DNA of 64,000 nt from Pedococcus cremeus (lineage in GTDB: Bacteria; Actinomycetota; Actinomycetes; Actinomycetales; Dermatophilaceae), in contig NZ_FOHB01000007.1 in the NCBI RefSeq assembly GCF_900111375.1, forward strand, positions 124,001-188,000, in the 5' to 3' direction. Positions within the stretch are counted from its first letter, which is position 1. Every line of letters begins with the position of its first letter. This document shows, one piece after another, positions 44,896 to 53,225 of this stretch. The position numbers and the translations under genes were made by a program. Under the pieces are notes generated by a model. It saw nothing but the letters and a program-made list of their open reading frames with translations. It was not told the origin of the DNA and made no database searches.

Positions 44896-46167
44896 TCAGA
44901 GGGTCCTCAGCCCCCGGGCCACCGCCAGGGAGAGTCCTCCCAACGCCACGGCGCACGCCGCGATCAGCGCCAGCTCCACTGTCAGGAGGGGCGACAGCGG
45001 TGCGACCGTCGCCAGGCCGAAGGTGGCACCCGCCGCGACCCAGGCGCCCGCGGCCCGCCAGTGCTGGCGCAGGGCCAGGCAGGCCGGCTGCAGCACCAGT
45101 GTCCCGAGGAACAGCGCGATCGAGACCGCCAGCAGCACGATGTCGCGCTGCGGCAGCTCGAAGTCGGGTCCGAGCAGGACCCGCAGCAGCTGGGGGCCGG
45201 CCGCCGCGCACAGCAGCACCCCGAGGGCACCGAGACCGGTCGTCGCGAGCAGGACTCGGCGAAGGCTGTGGGTGAAGCCGGCGGCGTCCTTCCGCACGAC
45301 GGCCTCCACGAGGTGCGGCATCAGCACCGCCTGGACCGCCGCAAAGGCGAAGATCGGCAGCCGTGCCACCAGCGCTGCCGCGAGGAAGCGACCGCTGAGC
45401 TCCTGGTCGGCAGGACCGCTGAGCACGCGCACCACCACCGGTCCCAGGTTCACCAGCGACTGGGCGATGATCGAGCTGATCCCCACGGCAGCCATGGAGA
45501 CGACCAGCTCGCGGACGGGGAGGTCGGGGACGGAGGTCGGCGGGGTGCGCCCACTGCGCGCGGTCAGCACCACGGCGACGAGGAGGGCCACCGTCACCAC
45601 CAGTGCCCAGGGCCACGGCGACGTCACCGCCAGCCAGGCCAGGAGCAGCGCGACCACCAGCCGGACGGCGCCCTCGATGCCCAGCTGCCCGGCATACGCG
45701 CCGAAGCGCCTCCGACCCGAGAGCGCGCCGCGGGAGACGTAGGCGGCTGCCAGGCCTGCCACCGCGGCCACGGTCACGCCCCACAGGGGGAGCGCCTCGA
45801 CGAAGCCGGTGTGGGTCAGGTGGGGGAGCACCGGGAGCAGGAGCAGGGCCACGGCCGCCACGACCAGGAACCCGAGCCGGTAGGCGGCCCGGAGCACGCC
45901 GAGCTCGCTGGTCCCGTGCTCCCGGCCGAGGGAGGTCCGCCGGCTGACCTCCTGCTCGAAGGGGTAGGTGGCCCCGAGGCCCACCCCGTAGACCAGTCCC
46001 CAGAACACGGCGAAGTCGGCGTAGGAGGCGGCGCCGAGGACGCGCGCCGCGATCGCGAGGAAGACGTAGGTGGAGCCGCCGTAGAACGCCAGGCCGACGG
46101 CGACCCGCACGGACCCCGCTCGCAGCGACTGGGACTGGACCCGGTCGCGCAGGCTCCGTCGGCTCAT
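44896..46167 (-). CDS. Wzx-like flippase / oligosaccharide exporter
   Basis: A 423-residue polytopic protein, about 12 helices: GLAFYGGSTYVFLAIAARVLGAASYADFAVFWGLVYGVGLGATYPFEQEVSRR opens it, the shape typical of MVF/PST-type lipid-linked glycan exporters. ATG 46167 overlaps the GT2 stop (ATGA), so both act on one glycan. Convergent with tagD. Confidence 0.8.
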   Translation of the reverse strand: MSRRSLRDRVQSQSLRAGSVRVAVGLAFYGGSTYVFLAIAARVLGAASYADFAVFWGLVYGVGLGATYPFEQEVSRRTSLGREHGTSELGVLRAAYRLGFLVVAAVALLLLPVLPHLTHTGFVEALPLWGVTVAAVAGLAAAYVSRGALSGRRRFGAYAGQLGIEGAVRLVVALLLAWLAVTSPWPWALVVTVALLVAVVLTARSGRTPPTSVPDLPVRELVVSMAAVGISSIIAQSLVNLGPVVVRVLSGPADQELSGRFLAAALVARLPIFAFAAVQAVLMPHLVEAVVRKDAAGFTHSLRRVLLATTGLGALGVLLCAAAGPQLLRVLLGPDFELPQRDIVLLAVSIALFLGTLVLQPACLALRQHWRAAGAWVAAGATFGLATVAPLSPLLTVELALIAACAVALGGLSLAVARGLRTL

Positions 46168-47261
46168 GTGGGTGAACCAGGCGTCAGTGTGGAACCGGGT
46201 GTCGGGCCGGGTGCCTCGGCCGAACCGGGTGTCCCGGTCCCGCGCAGCAGCGTGCGCAGGGCCACGCGCCAGTAGGCGGACAGCGCGAGGTTGACCAGGC
46301 CCATGCCCGGTGGCGGGCTGACCATCGGCGGCTCGATGCGCGCAGCCATCCGGAGGGCCACCACGTCCGGGCCCCGCCGCACGGCCCGCTGCACCCGCCG
46401 CCGGCGGTGGCGCACGAGCGACAGGTGGGAGAGCGCCCACCCCCACGCCTCCAGCTTCTGGCGTGGCCACCCCTGCAGCACGGCCAGGACGAGGAACAGC
46501 GGCTCGGTGACCAGCAGCGCCGGAGCGACGGCAAGGAGCAGCCCCGACGGGTAGTCCGTGAGCACGGTCAGGAGCCGGTTGCGTTCGAGGAGGTACATCT
46601 TGCGGGGGTTGCGCCCGAAGTCGTAGTGGTGGTCGGCGACGGCCTCGGGGACGTAGCGGACCCGCCAGCCGGCGAGCCAGCAGCGCACGCTGAGGTCGGT
46701 GTCCTCGTGGTAGGCGAAGTACGTCGGGTCGAAGCCGCCGAGCGCCTCCCACACCTCGCGCCGCACGGCGAAGAAGCCGCCCGTGCAGACCGCGACGTCG
46801 CAGGCAGTGGCGTGCCGCGAGGCGGGTTCCCCGCAGCCACCGGCCCAGGTGAGCCCCAGGAAGTGCAGCGGGTTGCCGGCCGAGTTGATGAGGTCTGGCG
46901 CGTCCGCCAGTCGCAGGCTGCCGCTCGCGATGCCCACCTCGGCGGCCTCGGCGACCCCCACCAACGGCGCCAGGGAGCCCGGGCGCACGATGGCGTCGGA
47001 GTTGGCGAAGACGAGGACGTCCCCGGTGGCCCGCGCGGCCCCCAGGTCGCACCCGCCGGCGAAGCCGAGGTTCGCGCCGTCACCCACGATGCGCACCTGG
47101 CCCGGGAACGGGGCCGAGCCGGCTGGGCGGGGTCCGACGCCGTTGTCGACGAGGACGATCTCCCCGTCCGCCGGCAGCTCCGAGGCGATGGCGTCGAGGC
47201 AGTGCTCGAGGTACGGCTCCGGGCCGTAGCCGAGCACGATGACGGAGACCCGACTGCCCAC
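46164..47261 (-). CDS. GT2 family glycosyltransferase (rhamnosyltransferase-like)
   Basis: A 365-residue GT-A enzyme: VSVIVLGYGPEPYLEHCLDAIASEL, DGANLGFAGGCDLGAARATGDVLVFANSDAIVRPG, ATACDVAVCTGGFFAVRREVWEALGGFDPTYFAYHEDTDLSVRCWLAGW, resembling WbbL-type rhamnosyltransferases. Two short helices near the C-terminus (LLLAVAPALLVTEPLFLVLAVL) anchor it. AGGAGG precedes the GTG at 47261 by 4 nt. Divergent from the GT2/DUF2304 pair. Confidence 0.83.
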   Translation of the reverse strand: MGSRVSVIVLGYGPEPYLEHCLDAIASELPADGEIVLVDNGVGPRPAGSAPFPGQVRIVGDGANLGFAGGCDLGAARATGDVLVFANSDAIVRPGSLAPLVGVAEAAEVGIASGSLRLADAPDLINSAGNPLHFLGLTWAGGCGEPASRHATACDVAVCTGGFFAVRREVWEALGGFDPTYFAYHEDTDLSVRCWLAGWRVRYVPEAVADHHYDFGRNPRKMYLLERNRLLTVLTDYPSGLLLAVAPALLVTEPLFLVLAVLQGWPRQKLEAWGWALSHLSLVRHRRRRVQRAVRRGPDVVALRMAARIEPPMVSPPPGMGLVNLALSAYWRVALRTLLRGTGTPGSAEAPGPTPGSTLTPGSPT

Positions 47262-47487
47262 TCTTCCTCCTGTCCGGCCGGCTGCGTCCCGGCCGGCCGG
47301 GTGCTCCGTGTCCCGGAGCGCCCGGCCGGACCCACGCCCGGAGCCCCCAGCGTAGTTGTCACCTCCGGTCCCGCAGCCGCGACACCAACCGCCCACGTCG
47401 GCAAGTCGGGCGCGGCTCGGCTCGGTGGTACGTAGCATCAGGAGGGTCGGCGGCCAACCGCTCGACGCACCCACCGGAAGGACCGAC

Positions 47488-48183
47488 GTGGACACGAACG
47501 ACGACGTGTGGGTCGTGGTCCCGGTCTTCAACGAGGCGCCCATGGTCCGGGAGGTGATGGAGGGCCTGCGGACCCACTTCCCCAACGTGGTGGCGGTCGA
47601 TGACGGCAGCACGGACGCCTCCGCCGCTGAGATCGAGGCCGCGGGGGCCCACCTGGTCCGGCACCCCTTCAACATGGGGGCAGGGGCGGCCCTGCAGACC
47701 GGTGTGAACTTCGCCCTGCTGGACCCCCGGGCGGCCTACTTCGTCACCTTCGACGCCGACGGGCAGCACCGGGTCGAGGACGCGGTGGCGATGGTGGAGC
47801 GGCTGCGCAGCACTCCGGTCGACGTGCTGATCGGCTCGCGGTTCCTGGGCTCCGCCACGAACATGCGGCGGAGCAGGAGGGGACTGCTGCGGGTGGGTCG
47901 CCTCTTCGAGCGGCTGTCCTCCGGCATCGCCCTCACCGACGCGCACAACGGACTCAGGGCGTTCCGGCGCAGCTTCGCGGAGGTGCTCAAGCTGAGCGTG
48001 GCGGACATGGGCTGGGCCAGCGAGTTCCTCACCCGGCTCGCCGAGAGCGGACTGCGGTATGCCGAGCACCCGGTCACGGTGCAGTACACCGCCTACTCCC
48101 TGTCGAAGGGACAACCATCGATCAACTCGGTGAACATCGGCATGGACGTGGTGGTCAACCGGTTGCTGAGGGGGCGACGCTGA
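47488..48183 (+). CDS. GT2 glycosyltransferase (DPM1/GtrB-like)
   Basis: A 231-residue protein: VWVVVPVFNEAPMVREVMEGL, VVAVDDGSTDASA, FNMGAGAALQTG, FVTFDADGQHRVEDAVAM (DxD), VLIGSRFLG. This is the polyprenyl-phosphate sugar synthase shape without membrane helices of its own. GGAAGGA lies 5 nt before GTG 47488. A TAGCAT hexamer at about 47433 is a possible -10. It is coupled to a DUF2304 protein (TGATG). Confidence 0.85.
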   Translation: MDTNDDVWVVVPVFNEAPMVREVMEGLRTHFPNVVAVDDGSTDASAAEIEAAGAHLVRHPFNMGAGAALQTGVNFALLDPRAAYFVTFDADGQHRVEDAVAMVERLRSTPVDVLIGSRFLGSATNMRRSRRGLLRVGRLFERLSSGIALTDAHNGLRAFRRSFAEVLKLSVADMGWASEFLTRLAESGLRYAEHPVTVQYTAYSLSKGQPSINSVNIGMDVVVNRLLRGRR

Positions 48184-48791
48184 TGTCGTGGATCAAGGTC
48201 CTGCTCATCGCGAGCGCACTGCTGGTGCTGGTGGTGCTCTTCCGCCACCGCAACCGGGTGCTCCTCAGGGCGGGCACCCGCGTGGCCGCCGTCGTGCTGT
48301 TCCTGCTCGCCGTGGTGTCGATCGCAAACCCCGACATCCCCCAGGAGGTGGCGCAGCGGGTGGGTGTCGTGCGTGGCACCGACCTGCTGCTGTACCTGCT
48401 GGTCGTGGTCTTCACCCTGACCACGCTCGGCCTGTTCTTCCGGCTGCGCGAGACCGACGACCGCGTGCACCAGCTCGCGCGCGCCCTGGCGATCCAGGAA
48501 GCGCTCCGCCGGGAGGACCGGGCTGCGCTGGAGCGTGCTGACCCGGACGGCGACCGCTCGGACGCCGATGGCCCCGAGGGAAGGGCAGAAGCGGGACAGC
48601 CGGCGAGCCCTCAGCCGGCGGGCCCTCAGCCGGCGGGCGAGGTGACGGGCTCTCAGGCGGAGGAGGGGACGAGCCCTTCGCCGGCGGCGGAGGGGACGAG
48701 CTCTCAGCCGGCGGGTGACCGGTCCGCGACGACGACGAACTCGTTGTACGCGAACACCTTTCCCGCGGCGCGCGGGAAGGGGAAGGAGTAG
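48183..48791 (+). CDS. DUF2304 membrane protein with extended C-terminal tail
   Basis: A 202-residue protein. Three hydrophobic helices (KVLLIASALLVLVVLF, VAAVVLFLLAVVSIAN, LLLYLLVVVFTLTTLGLFF) and the RETDDRVHQLARALAIQEA helix match DUF2304, the usual partner of GT2 polyprenyl-phosphate sugar synthases. The paralogue at 51726 lacks most of the long Ser/Pro/Gly tail seen here (residues about 110-202), which holds PQPAG-type repeats. The last 88 nt overlap the 3' end of the convergent methyltransferase gene. Confidence 0.75.
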   Translation: MSWIKVLLIASALLVLVVLFRHRNRVLLRAGTRVAAVVLFLLAVVSIANPDIPQEVAQRVGVVRGTDLLLYLLVVVFTLTTLGLFFRLRETDDRVHQLARALAIQEALRREDRAALERADPDGDRSDADGPEGRAEAGQPASPQPAGPQPAGEVTGSQAEEGTSPSPAAEGTSSQPAGDRSATTTNSLYANTFPAARGKGKE

Positions 48792-49327
48792 GACCGCGTC
48801 ACGGTCAGGCCCAGGGAGTGCGCCTGGCGTTCGAGCTCCCGCGCGTCGACGAACCGCACATGCGTCTCGTCGGTGCGGTAGCCGACCTCCTGGGGGGTGA
48901 TGAGGACGACCCTGCCCCCCGGGCGGACGTAGGGGAGGTAGGTGCGCAGGAGCTCGTCCGCCGCGTCCGCGTGGAGGTGCTCCAGCACGTGCGCCACGAG
49001 CATCGAGTCGAAGCTGCCCTTCCGGGCGTCGGGGGAGCGGAGGAAGTCCTCCGGCACGTAGACCGTCAGCCCCCGCTGCCGGGCGACCGCGATCGAGTCG
49101 GGGTTGTGGTCCACTCCCACCCCGTTGCCGTCGAGGTGGCCGAGGTTGCGACCGATGCCGCAACCGACGTCGAGCACCCGGCCGAGGTGGAGGCGCCGGA
49201 GGTTCCAGCGGTACGGGGCCTGGACGCCCAGCAGGCGCTTCCAGGTCGACGACTCCAGGCGGGTCAGCCGTGCGGCGTAGTCGGCCCCCGACGTGGCTTC
49301 TCCACGACCGCCGTCCGTCTCGTCCAT
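48704..49327 (-). CDS. SAM-dependent methyltransferase
   Basis: A 207-residue class I methyltransferase with RVLDVGCGIGRNLGHLDGNGVGVDHNPDSI (motif I and II), FDSMLVAHVLEHLHADAADELL, and YVRPGGRVVLITPQEVGYRTD. ATG 49327 has GAGAGGG 6 nt upstream. It resembles ubiquinone/menaquinone or glycan O-methyltransferases of polysaccharide loci. Tail-to-tail overlap of 88 nt with the DUF2304 gene. Confidence 0.85.
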   Translation of the reverse strand: MDETDGGRGEATSGADYAARLTRLESSTWKRLLGVQAPYRWNLRRLHLGRVLDVGCGIGRNLGHLDGNGVGVDHNPDSIAVARQRGLTVYVPEDFLRSPDARKGSFDSMLVAHVLEHLHADAADELLRTYLPYVRPGGRVVLITPQEVGYRTDETHVRFVDARELERQAHSLGLTVTRSYSFPFPRAAGKVFAYNEFVVVADRSPAG

Positions 49328-49432
49328 GAGCAACCCTCTCCTCGGTGCCGGCAGCGTCTCACGGCCTCCTCCTCGGATCCATCACCCCATCGGCCGCGTC
49401 CGTCACCGGGTGTGCCGAGGCGACTGACCGGG

Positions 49433-51505
49433 TCAGGTGCTCGCTGCCTGCTGGCACGCACGGCCCTTGTCGGTGACCTGCCACACCGTGACGGGCCCGT
49501 CCCGGTGGACGGGGACGAGGTTGGGGCTGCGGCGCAGCTGTTTGGCGTCATACCGCTTCGGCCAGTTCCCGGGCACGTGCGTGCGGCTCGTCACGACGTA
49601 GCGGATGCCGAAGTGCTGGACGAGGCAGCCCGCCGGTTTCGCAGGGGACCTGCCGACGAGCCAGTTCCACGCCACCCACCGGTCGCTGTAGTTCCGGGCC
49701 GACGCAGGTTCCGTGTGGGGCACCTGCCCCACCAGGACCAGCACTCCGTAGTCGATGTACGCCCAGGGCACGTACTCCCTGTTCCCGGCACCGGCGACCA
49801 CATCCCCGGTCCTGGTGTGCTGCTGGAGCCACGTGAACACCCGTGGGTAGGCGGCGGCGCTGGGTGTGCGCCGGGCCAGGTCCGCACGCAGCGGCCGCCA
49901 GGTCTGCGGGATGACCGCCGTCGTCACGAGGATGCACAGGAACACAGTGGTCGCAGCCGCGGGGACCCATTCGGACCAGCCGCGCCGGGGCTCGGCCCGC
50001 TCTCGTCGCACCAGCGACACCAGGCGCACCGCCAGCAACGCCAGCGCGCAGATGCCGACGACCGCCAGGACCCCGTAGCTGTAGAGGATCATCGAGCGGA
50101 GCCGGTCCCGGGTGCCGTACCAGAGCCCGGCAATTCCCTGGGCGGTCGGTGAGTTGGAGCTGGAGGTCCAGATCCCCAGCCCGGTGAAGACGGCCCAGGT
50201 GAGCAGCCAGGGCCAGCCCCACCTGAGCCGCCGGAACACCAGGCACAGTGGTGAGGCGACGAGCCCGGCGATGGTGACGACCAGGGCCACCATGACCTGG
50301 GGCTCGTGCAGCGGGAAGTCCCGCCCGCTCTCCGGCGGTGGGTACCCGAGGAGGACGTACCGCAGGGGGTTGAGGACCCAGTAGTGGGCCGCCACGCCCA
50401 CCCGGCCCACGTAGCTCGGCGGCGTCTGGCCCAGCGACGCCTCGGCCGAGAGGAGTCTCGTCAGGAAGGGCGCGATCGTCACGAACGACGCCACGGCGAG
50501 CGCGCTCGCACCCGCCACAGCGGGGCGCCACCGCAGCTGCCTGACACCGAGGGCGAGGAGCGCGCCGAGGGTGAGGACGGGTATCGGCAGTGCGTCGTAG
50601 CTGTGGGTCATGACGAGCCCACCTCCCGCGAGCCCCGCGAGGACCCCGAGCCGCAGGGCATCGGGTCCACGCACCGCCGCCACGACGAGCACCGCGATGG
50701 CGGGCGCCAGGGCAGGGCCGAACTGCTGGGTGGGGCGACCGATCAGCATCGACGTCCACATGGGCCCGACGAACGCGGGCGCCAGGGCGGCCGCGCCGGC
50801 GATGAACGGGTGCACACCGAACATCCGGACCAGGGCATAGATGCCGGCGACCAGGGCCAGGGGTGCGACGAGGACCAGCCAGAGCGTCATCACCTCCCCG
50901 ATCCGGGCGCCGGAGAGGTGCGCCGCCTGGGCCCAGGTCACGTTGGCCGAGAGGGGGTACAGGGAGCACGCGACCGCGGGGTCCACGGGTCCGGTCGAGC
51001 ACACGTCGGGGATGGAGGTGCTCCCGGTGTCGAGGATCCGGCGTGTCAGGAGACCATGGTTCATGGCGTCCCACCCGGGCGGTGCGTTGAACCGACCGAG
51101 CAGGTTCCACCCGTACACCGTGGCGACGGCTGCGGGCACGGCCAGCGCCACGACGTCCGGCAGGAGGCGGGTGCGGCGCACCGGCGGCTCGAGGGCGTCC
51201 GCGTGGCCGCCTCCGTCGGGCGCTGCGGTGCGCCTCCGTGAGAGGAGGCGCGGCGCGACCCGGCTGACGAGCACGATCGCGGCGGCCACCGCGACCTCGG
51301 TCACCAGCACGGCGACTACCCCGTTGGGCATGCCCACGCGAGGGAGCCAGCCCATCGCCAGGGTGACCAGGCCGAGCGTCAGGGCCGGTGCTGCGGCCAG
51401 GGCCAGCCAGCGCTGCCGTCCTCGGCCCACCGCGAGGCAGAGGATGGCTCCGGGTCCCCAGCCCACGGCCACAGCCACGACCGCAGCCGTCATTCCTGCC
51501 AGCAT
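49433..51505 (-). CDS. DUF6541-family polytopic membrane protein
   Basis: A 690-residue paralogue of the protein at 30477. Multiple helices (VVAVAVGWGPGAILCLAVG opening, VVALAVPAAVATVYGWNLLG, LALVVAFLS-like segments) and the loop GWDAMNHGLLTRRILDTGSTSIPDVCSTGPVDPAVACSLYPLSANVTWAQAAHLSG resemble GT-C enzymes. The soluble C-terminal end has YPRVFTWLQQHTRTGDVVAGAGNREYVPW. GGGAG lies 5 nt before ATG 51505. Its GT2/DUF2304 partners lie upstream on the same strand. Confidence 0.7.
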   Translation of the reverse strand: MLAGMTAAVVAVAVGWGPGAILCLAVGRGRQRWLALAAAPALTLGLVTLAMGWLPRVGMPNGVVAVLVTEVAVAAAIVLVSRVAPRLLSRRRTAAPDGGGHADALEPPVRRTRLLPDVVALAVPAAVATVYGWNLLGRFNAPPGWDAMNHGLLTRRILDTGSTSIPDVCSTGPVDPAVACSLYPLSANVTWAQAAHLSGARIGEVMTLWLVLVAPLALVAGIYALVRMFGVHPFIAGAAALAPAFVGPMWTSMLIGRPTQQFGPALAPAIAVLVVAAVRGPDALRLGVLAGLAGGGLVMTHSYDALPIPVLTLGALLALGVRQLRWRPAVAGASALAVASFVTIAPFLTRLLSAEASLGQTPPSYVGRVGVAAHYWVLNPLRYVLLGYPPPESGRDFPLHEPQVMVALVVTIAGLVASPLCLVFRRLRWGWPWLLTWAVFTGLGIWTSSSNSPTAQGIAGLWYGTRDRLRSMILYSYGVLAVVGICALALLAVRLVSLVRRERAEPRRGWSEWVPAAATTVFLCILVTTAVIPQTWRPLRADLARRTPSAAAYPRVFTWLQQHTRTGDVVAGAGNREYVPWAYIDYGVLVLVGQVPHTEPASARNYSDRWVAWNWLVGRSPAKPAGCLVQHFGIRYVVTSRTHVPGNWPKRYDAKQLRRSPNLVPVHRDGPVTVWQVTDKGRACQQAAST

Positions 51506-51610
51506 GCCGGCTCCCGCCCAGACGTGTTCAGATGGTCCGAGCGTACGAGTGGGATCCCGAGTGCGCACCGGGTTGTCGCCATCCGGGGTGGGCAGGCGCG
51601 CAGAGGGCCC

Positions 51611-51694
51611 GGCAGATGGGCCGCCAGGTGGGCCGCCAGGTGGGCCGCCAGGTGGGCCGCCAGGTGGGCCGCCAGGTGGGCCGGCAGATGGGCC
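51611..51694. repeat. 12 bp tandem repeat, seven units
   Basis: Seven 12 bp units (51611-51694): five are identical GCCAGGTGGGCC and the first and last are GGCAGATGGGCC. They lie in the 220 nt gap between DUF2304 and DUF6541 on the minus strand. No protein or hairpin explains them. Confidence 0.92.
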
Positions 51695-51725
51695 GCCTGG
51701 CGCGCGCCGTCAGGCTGGGCTCGGG

Positions 51726-52172
51726 CTAGTTCCGACCGCCGGGCTCATCGAGCACCTCGCCGTCCTCGTGCCCACCAGCCGGGGCGTCGTCGTCGGGGGC
51801 GGGTGCGCCCTTGGCGCTGCTCCGGCGTCCGTAGGGGTAGTCGCGGGCGGCCTCGTCGAGGGCCAGGCGCCGGGCCAGCCGGGTGTAGCGGACCTCGAAG
51901 TCGCGGAAGCGCAGGTAGGTCGTCACGACATAGCTGAGGAACGCGACCACGAGCGCGTAGAGCACCATGTCGGTCCCGCGGCCGACGCCGACGAAGTGGG
52001 CGATCCGGTTCCACACGCCGGGGACCAGGATCGAGAAGACGGCGAAGGCGGCGAAGAGCAGCAGCCCGATCCGGCGGACCGCCTGGCTGCGCGCGCCCCC
52101 GGAGCGGAACAGCCGTGCAGCGACCGCCACGACGACGGCGATCAGCAGGACCTGGATCAGCACGAGCTTCAT
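51726..52172 (-). CDS. DUF2304 membrane protein
   Basis: A 148-residue protein with three helices (VLIQVLLIAVVVAVAARLF, IGLLLFAAFAVFSILV, MVLYALVVAFLSYVVTTYL) and a charged tail, the standard DUF2304 form. It lies 52 nt downstream of a GT2 gene, mirroring the 47488-48791 pair. It likely anchors or assists the GT2 enzyme in making polyprenyl-phosphate sugar. Confidence 0.8.
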   Translation of the reverse strand: MKLVLIQVLLIAVVVAVAARLFRSGGARSQAVRRIGLLLFAAFAVFSILVPGVWNRIAHFVGVGRGTDMVLYALVVAFLSYVVTTYLRFRDFEVRYTRLARRLALDEAARDYPYGRRSSAKGAPAPDDDAPAGGHEDGEVLDEPGGRN

Positions 52173-52224
52173 GCGGTCGCCTCCGTCTGGGCCGGGCAGT
52201 GCGGGAGGAGCCGGTGGACGCCGT

Positions 52225-52893
52225 TCATCGCAGGATCAGCTCCACCAGGATGTTGACGGCGTTCCACAGCGACTGCCCCTTCGCGCGCGAGTAGTCGGTG
52301 TAGAGGATGTGGGTCGGGCTCTCGCCGTACCGCACGTCCATCGCCCCGATCTGCTGGACGAGCTCGGACGCGTGCGCCATCCGGTTCTGGGTGATCTGGA
52401 GCCGGGAGACCACGTCGCGGGACATCACCCGCAGGCCGTTGTGCGCGTCGGTCAACCGCGTGTGCGTCGTCAGGTTCGTGTAGGCGACGGCGGTGCGCAG
52501 CACGAGGCGCTTGGCGAAGCCGGCCTGGGTGCGGTCGTCGAGGAAGCGCGACCCGAAGACGACGTCGAGGTTCTCGGTGCGGGCCTTCTCCAGCATCTCC
52601 AGCACGTCGGACACCTGGTGCTGGCCGTCGGCGTCGAAGGTGACGACCCAGCGCATGCCCGGGTCGGAGAGGGCGTACTCGAAACCGGTCTGCAGGGCGG
52701 CGCCCTGGCCGAGGTTCACCGGGTGGCGCACCACCACGGCGCCGGCCCGGGCCGCCTGCGCCACGCTGTCGTCCGCGGAACCGTCGTCGACGCACACCAC
52801 GTTCGGGAAGACCGCACGGGCGGAGCGCACGACGTCGCCGATCACCGGTGCCTCGTTGTAGAGGGGGACGACGAGCCAGACTTCGTCATTCAT
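52225..52893 (-). CDS. GT2 glycosyltransferase (DPM1/GtrB-like)
   Basis: A 222-residue protein. VWLVVPLYNEAPVIGDVV, VVCVDDGSADDSVA, NLGQGAALQTGFE and WVVTFDADGQHQVSDVLEML match its counterpart at 47488. TAGGCT lies 8 nt before the ATG at 52893, so the message is probably leaderless; the earlier in-frame starts run into antisense-like Arg-rich sequence. It heads the GT2-DUF2304-DUF6541 set. Confidence 0.85.
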   Translation of the reverse strand: MNDEVWLVVPLYNEAPVIGDVVRSARAVFPNVVCVDDGSADDSVAQAARAGAVVVRHPVNLGQGAALQTGFEYALSDPGMRWVVTFDADGQHQVSDVLEMLEKARTENLDVVFGSRFLDDRTQAGFAKRLVLRTAVAYTNLTTHTRLTDAHNGLRVMSRDVVSRLQITQNRMAHASELVQQIGAMDVRYGESPTHILYTDYSRAKGQSLWNAVNILVELILR

Positions 52894-52901
52894 CGGGGCA
52901 C

Positions 52902-52907
52902 AGCCTA
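52902..52907 (-). promoter_or_regulatory. -10 element TAGGCT for the GT2/DUF2304 module
   Basis: TAGGCT on the minus strand lies 8 nt before the ATG at 52893 with no ribosome-binding site. Confidence 0.5.
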
Positions 52908-53045
52908 GTGGCCCGCCAGCACGGCACCGGCCACCCCGCCCTGCGCGGACGCCACTGCCGCCCCGCGCGGGCGCCACCGGAAACCGCGAGGCCATCGGCC
53001 GAACGGGCGAGGCGCCCCCTCGGACGTCTGCACCCATCCGTGCCA

Positions 53046-53080
53046 AACGAATGCGTAACGAATCGGCCACGGTCACCGTG
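53046..53080. promoter_or_regulatory. direct repeat and palindrome upstream of the CWB2 amidase
   Basis: AACGAAT occurs at 53046-53052 and 53057-53063, 11 bp apart (one helical turn), and CACGGTCACCGTG (53068-53080) is a perfect inverted repeat. The 11 bp direct-repeat spacing is the layout used by OmpR-family regulators such as MtrA, which controls wall hydrolases in actinobacteria; binding here is inference. Confidence 0.4.
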
Positions 53081-53225
53081 ACGGGTGGGGCACCTGTGAA
53101 GTGGTGTGTGACCCTTGACCGGTTCGTCCCGAACTCGACTCGAACCTGACTCCCGACTCCGACTGCGCGGGCTCTCTCCCGCGACCTCCACCGACTCCAC
53201 CTGCCGCCGACTGCTTGGACCCGCC

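Larger units (their letters stand above)
52894..53225. other. divergent promoter region, GT2 and CWB2 amidase
   Basis: About 330 bp with a leaderless -10 for the GT2 gene at 52902-52907, AACGAAT direct repeats (53046 and 53057), a CACGGTCACCGTG palindrome and a CGCGGG/CCCGCG hairpin (53166-53183) in the amidase 5' region. No gene seen. Confidence 0.6.

Noticed and set aside
51611-51694. Possible CRISPR-like array
   Set aside because: Units are contiguous 12 bp copies without spacers, so it is a simple tandem repeat.
53040-53225. ydaO riboswitch upstream of the CWB2 amidase
   Set aside because: Only an inverted repeat and a short hairpin are seen; no conserved core.
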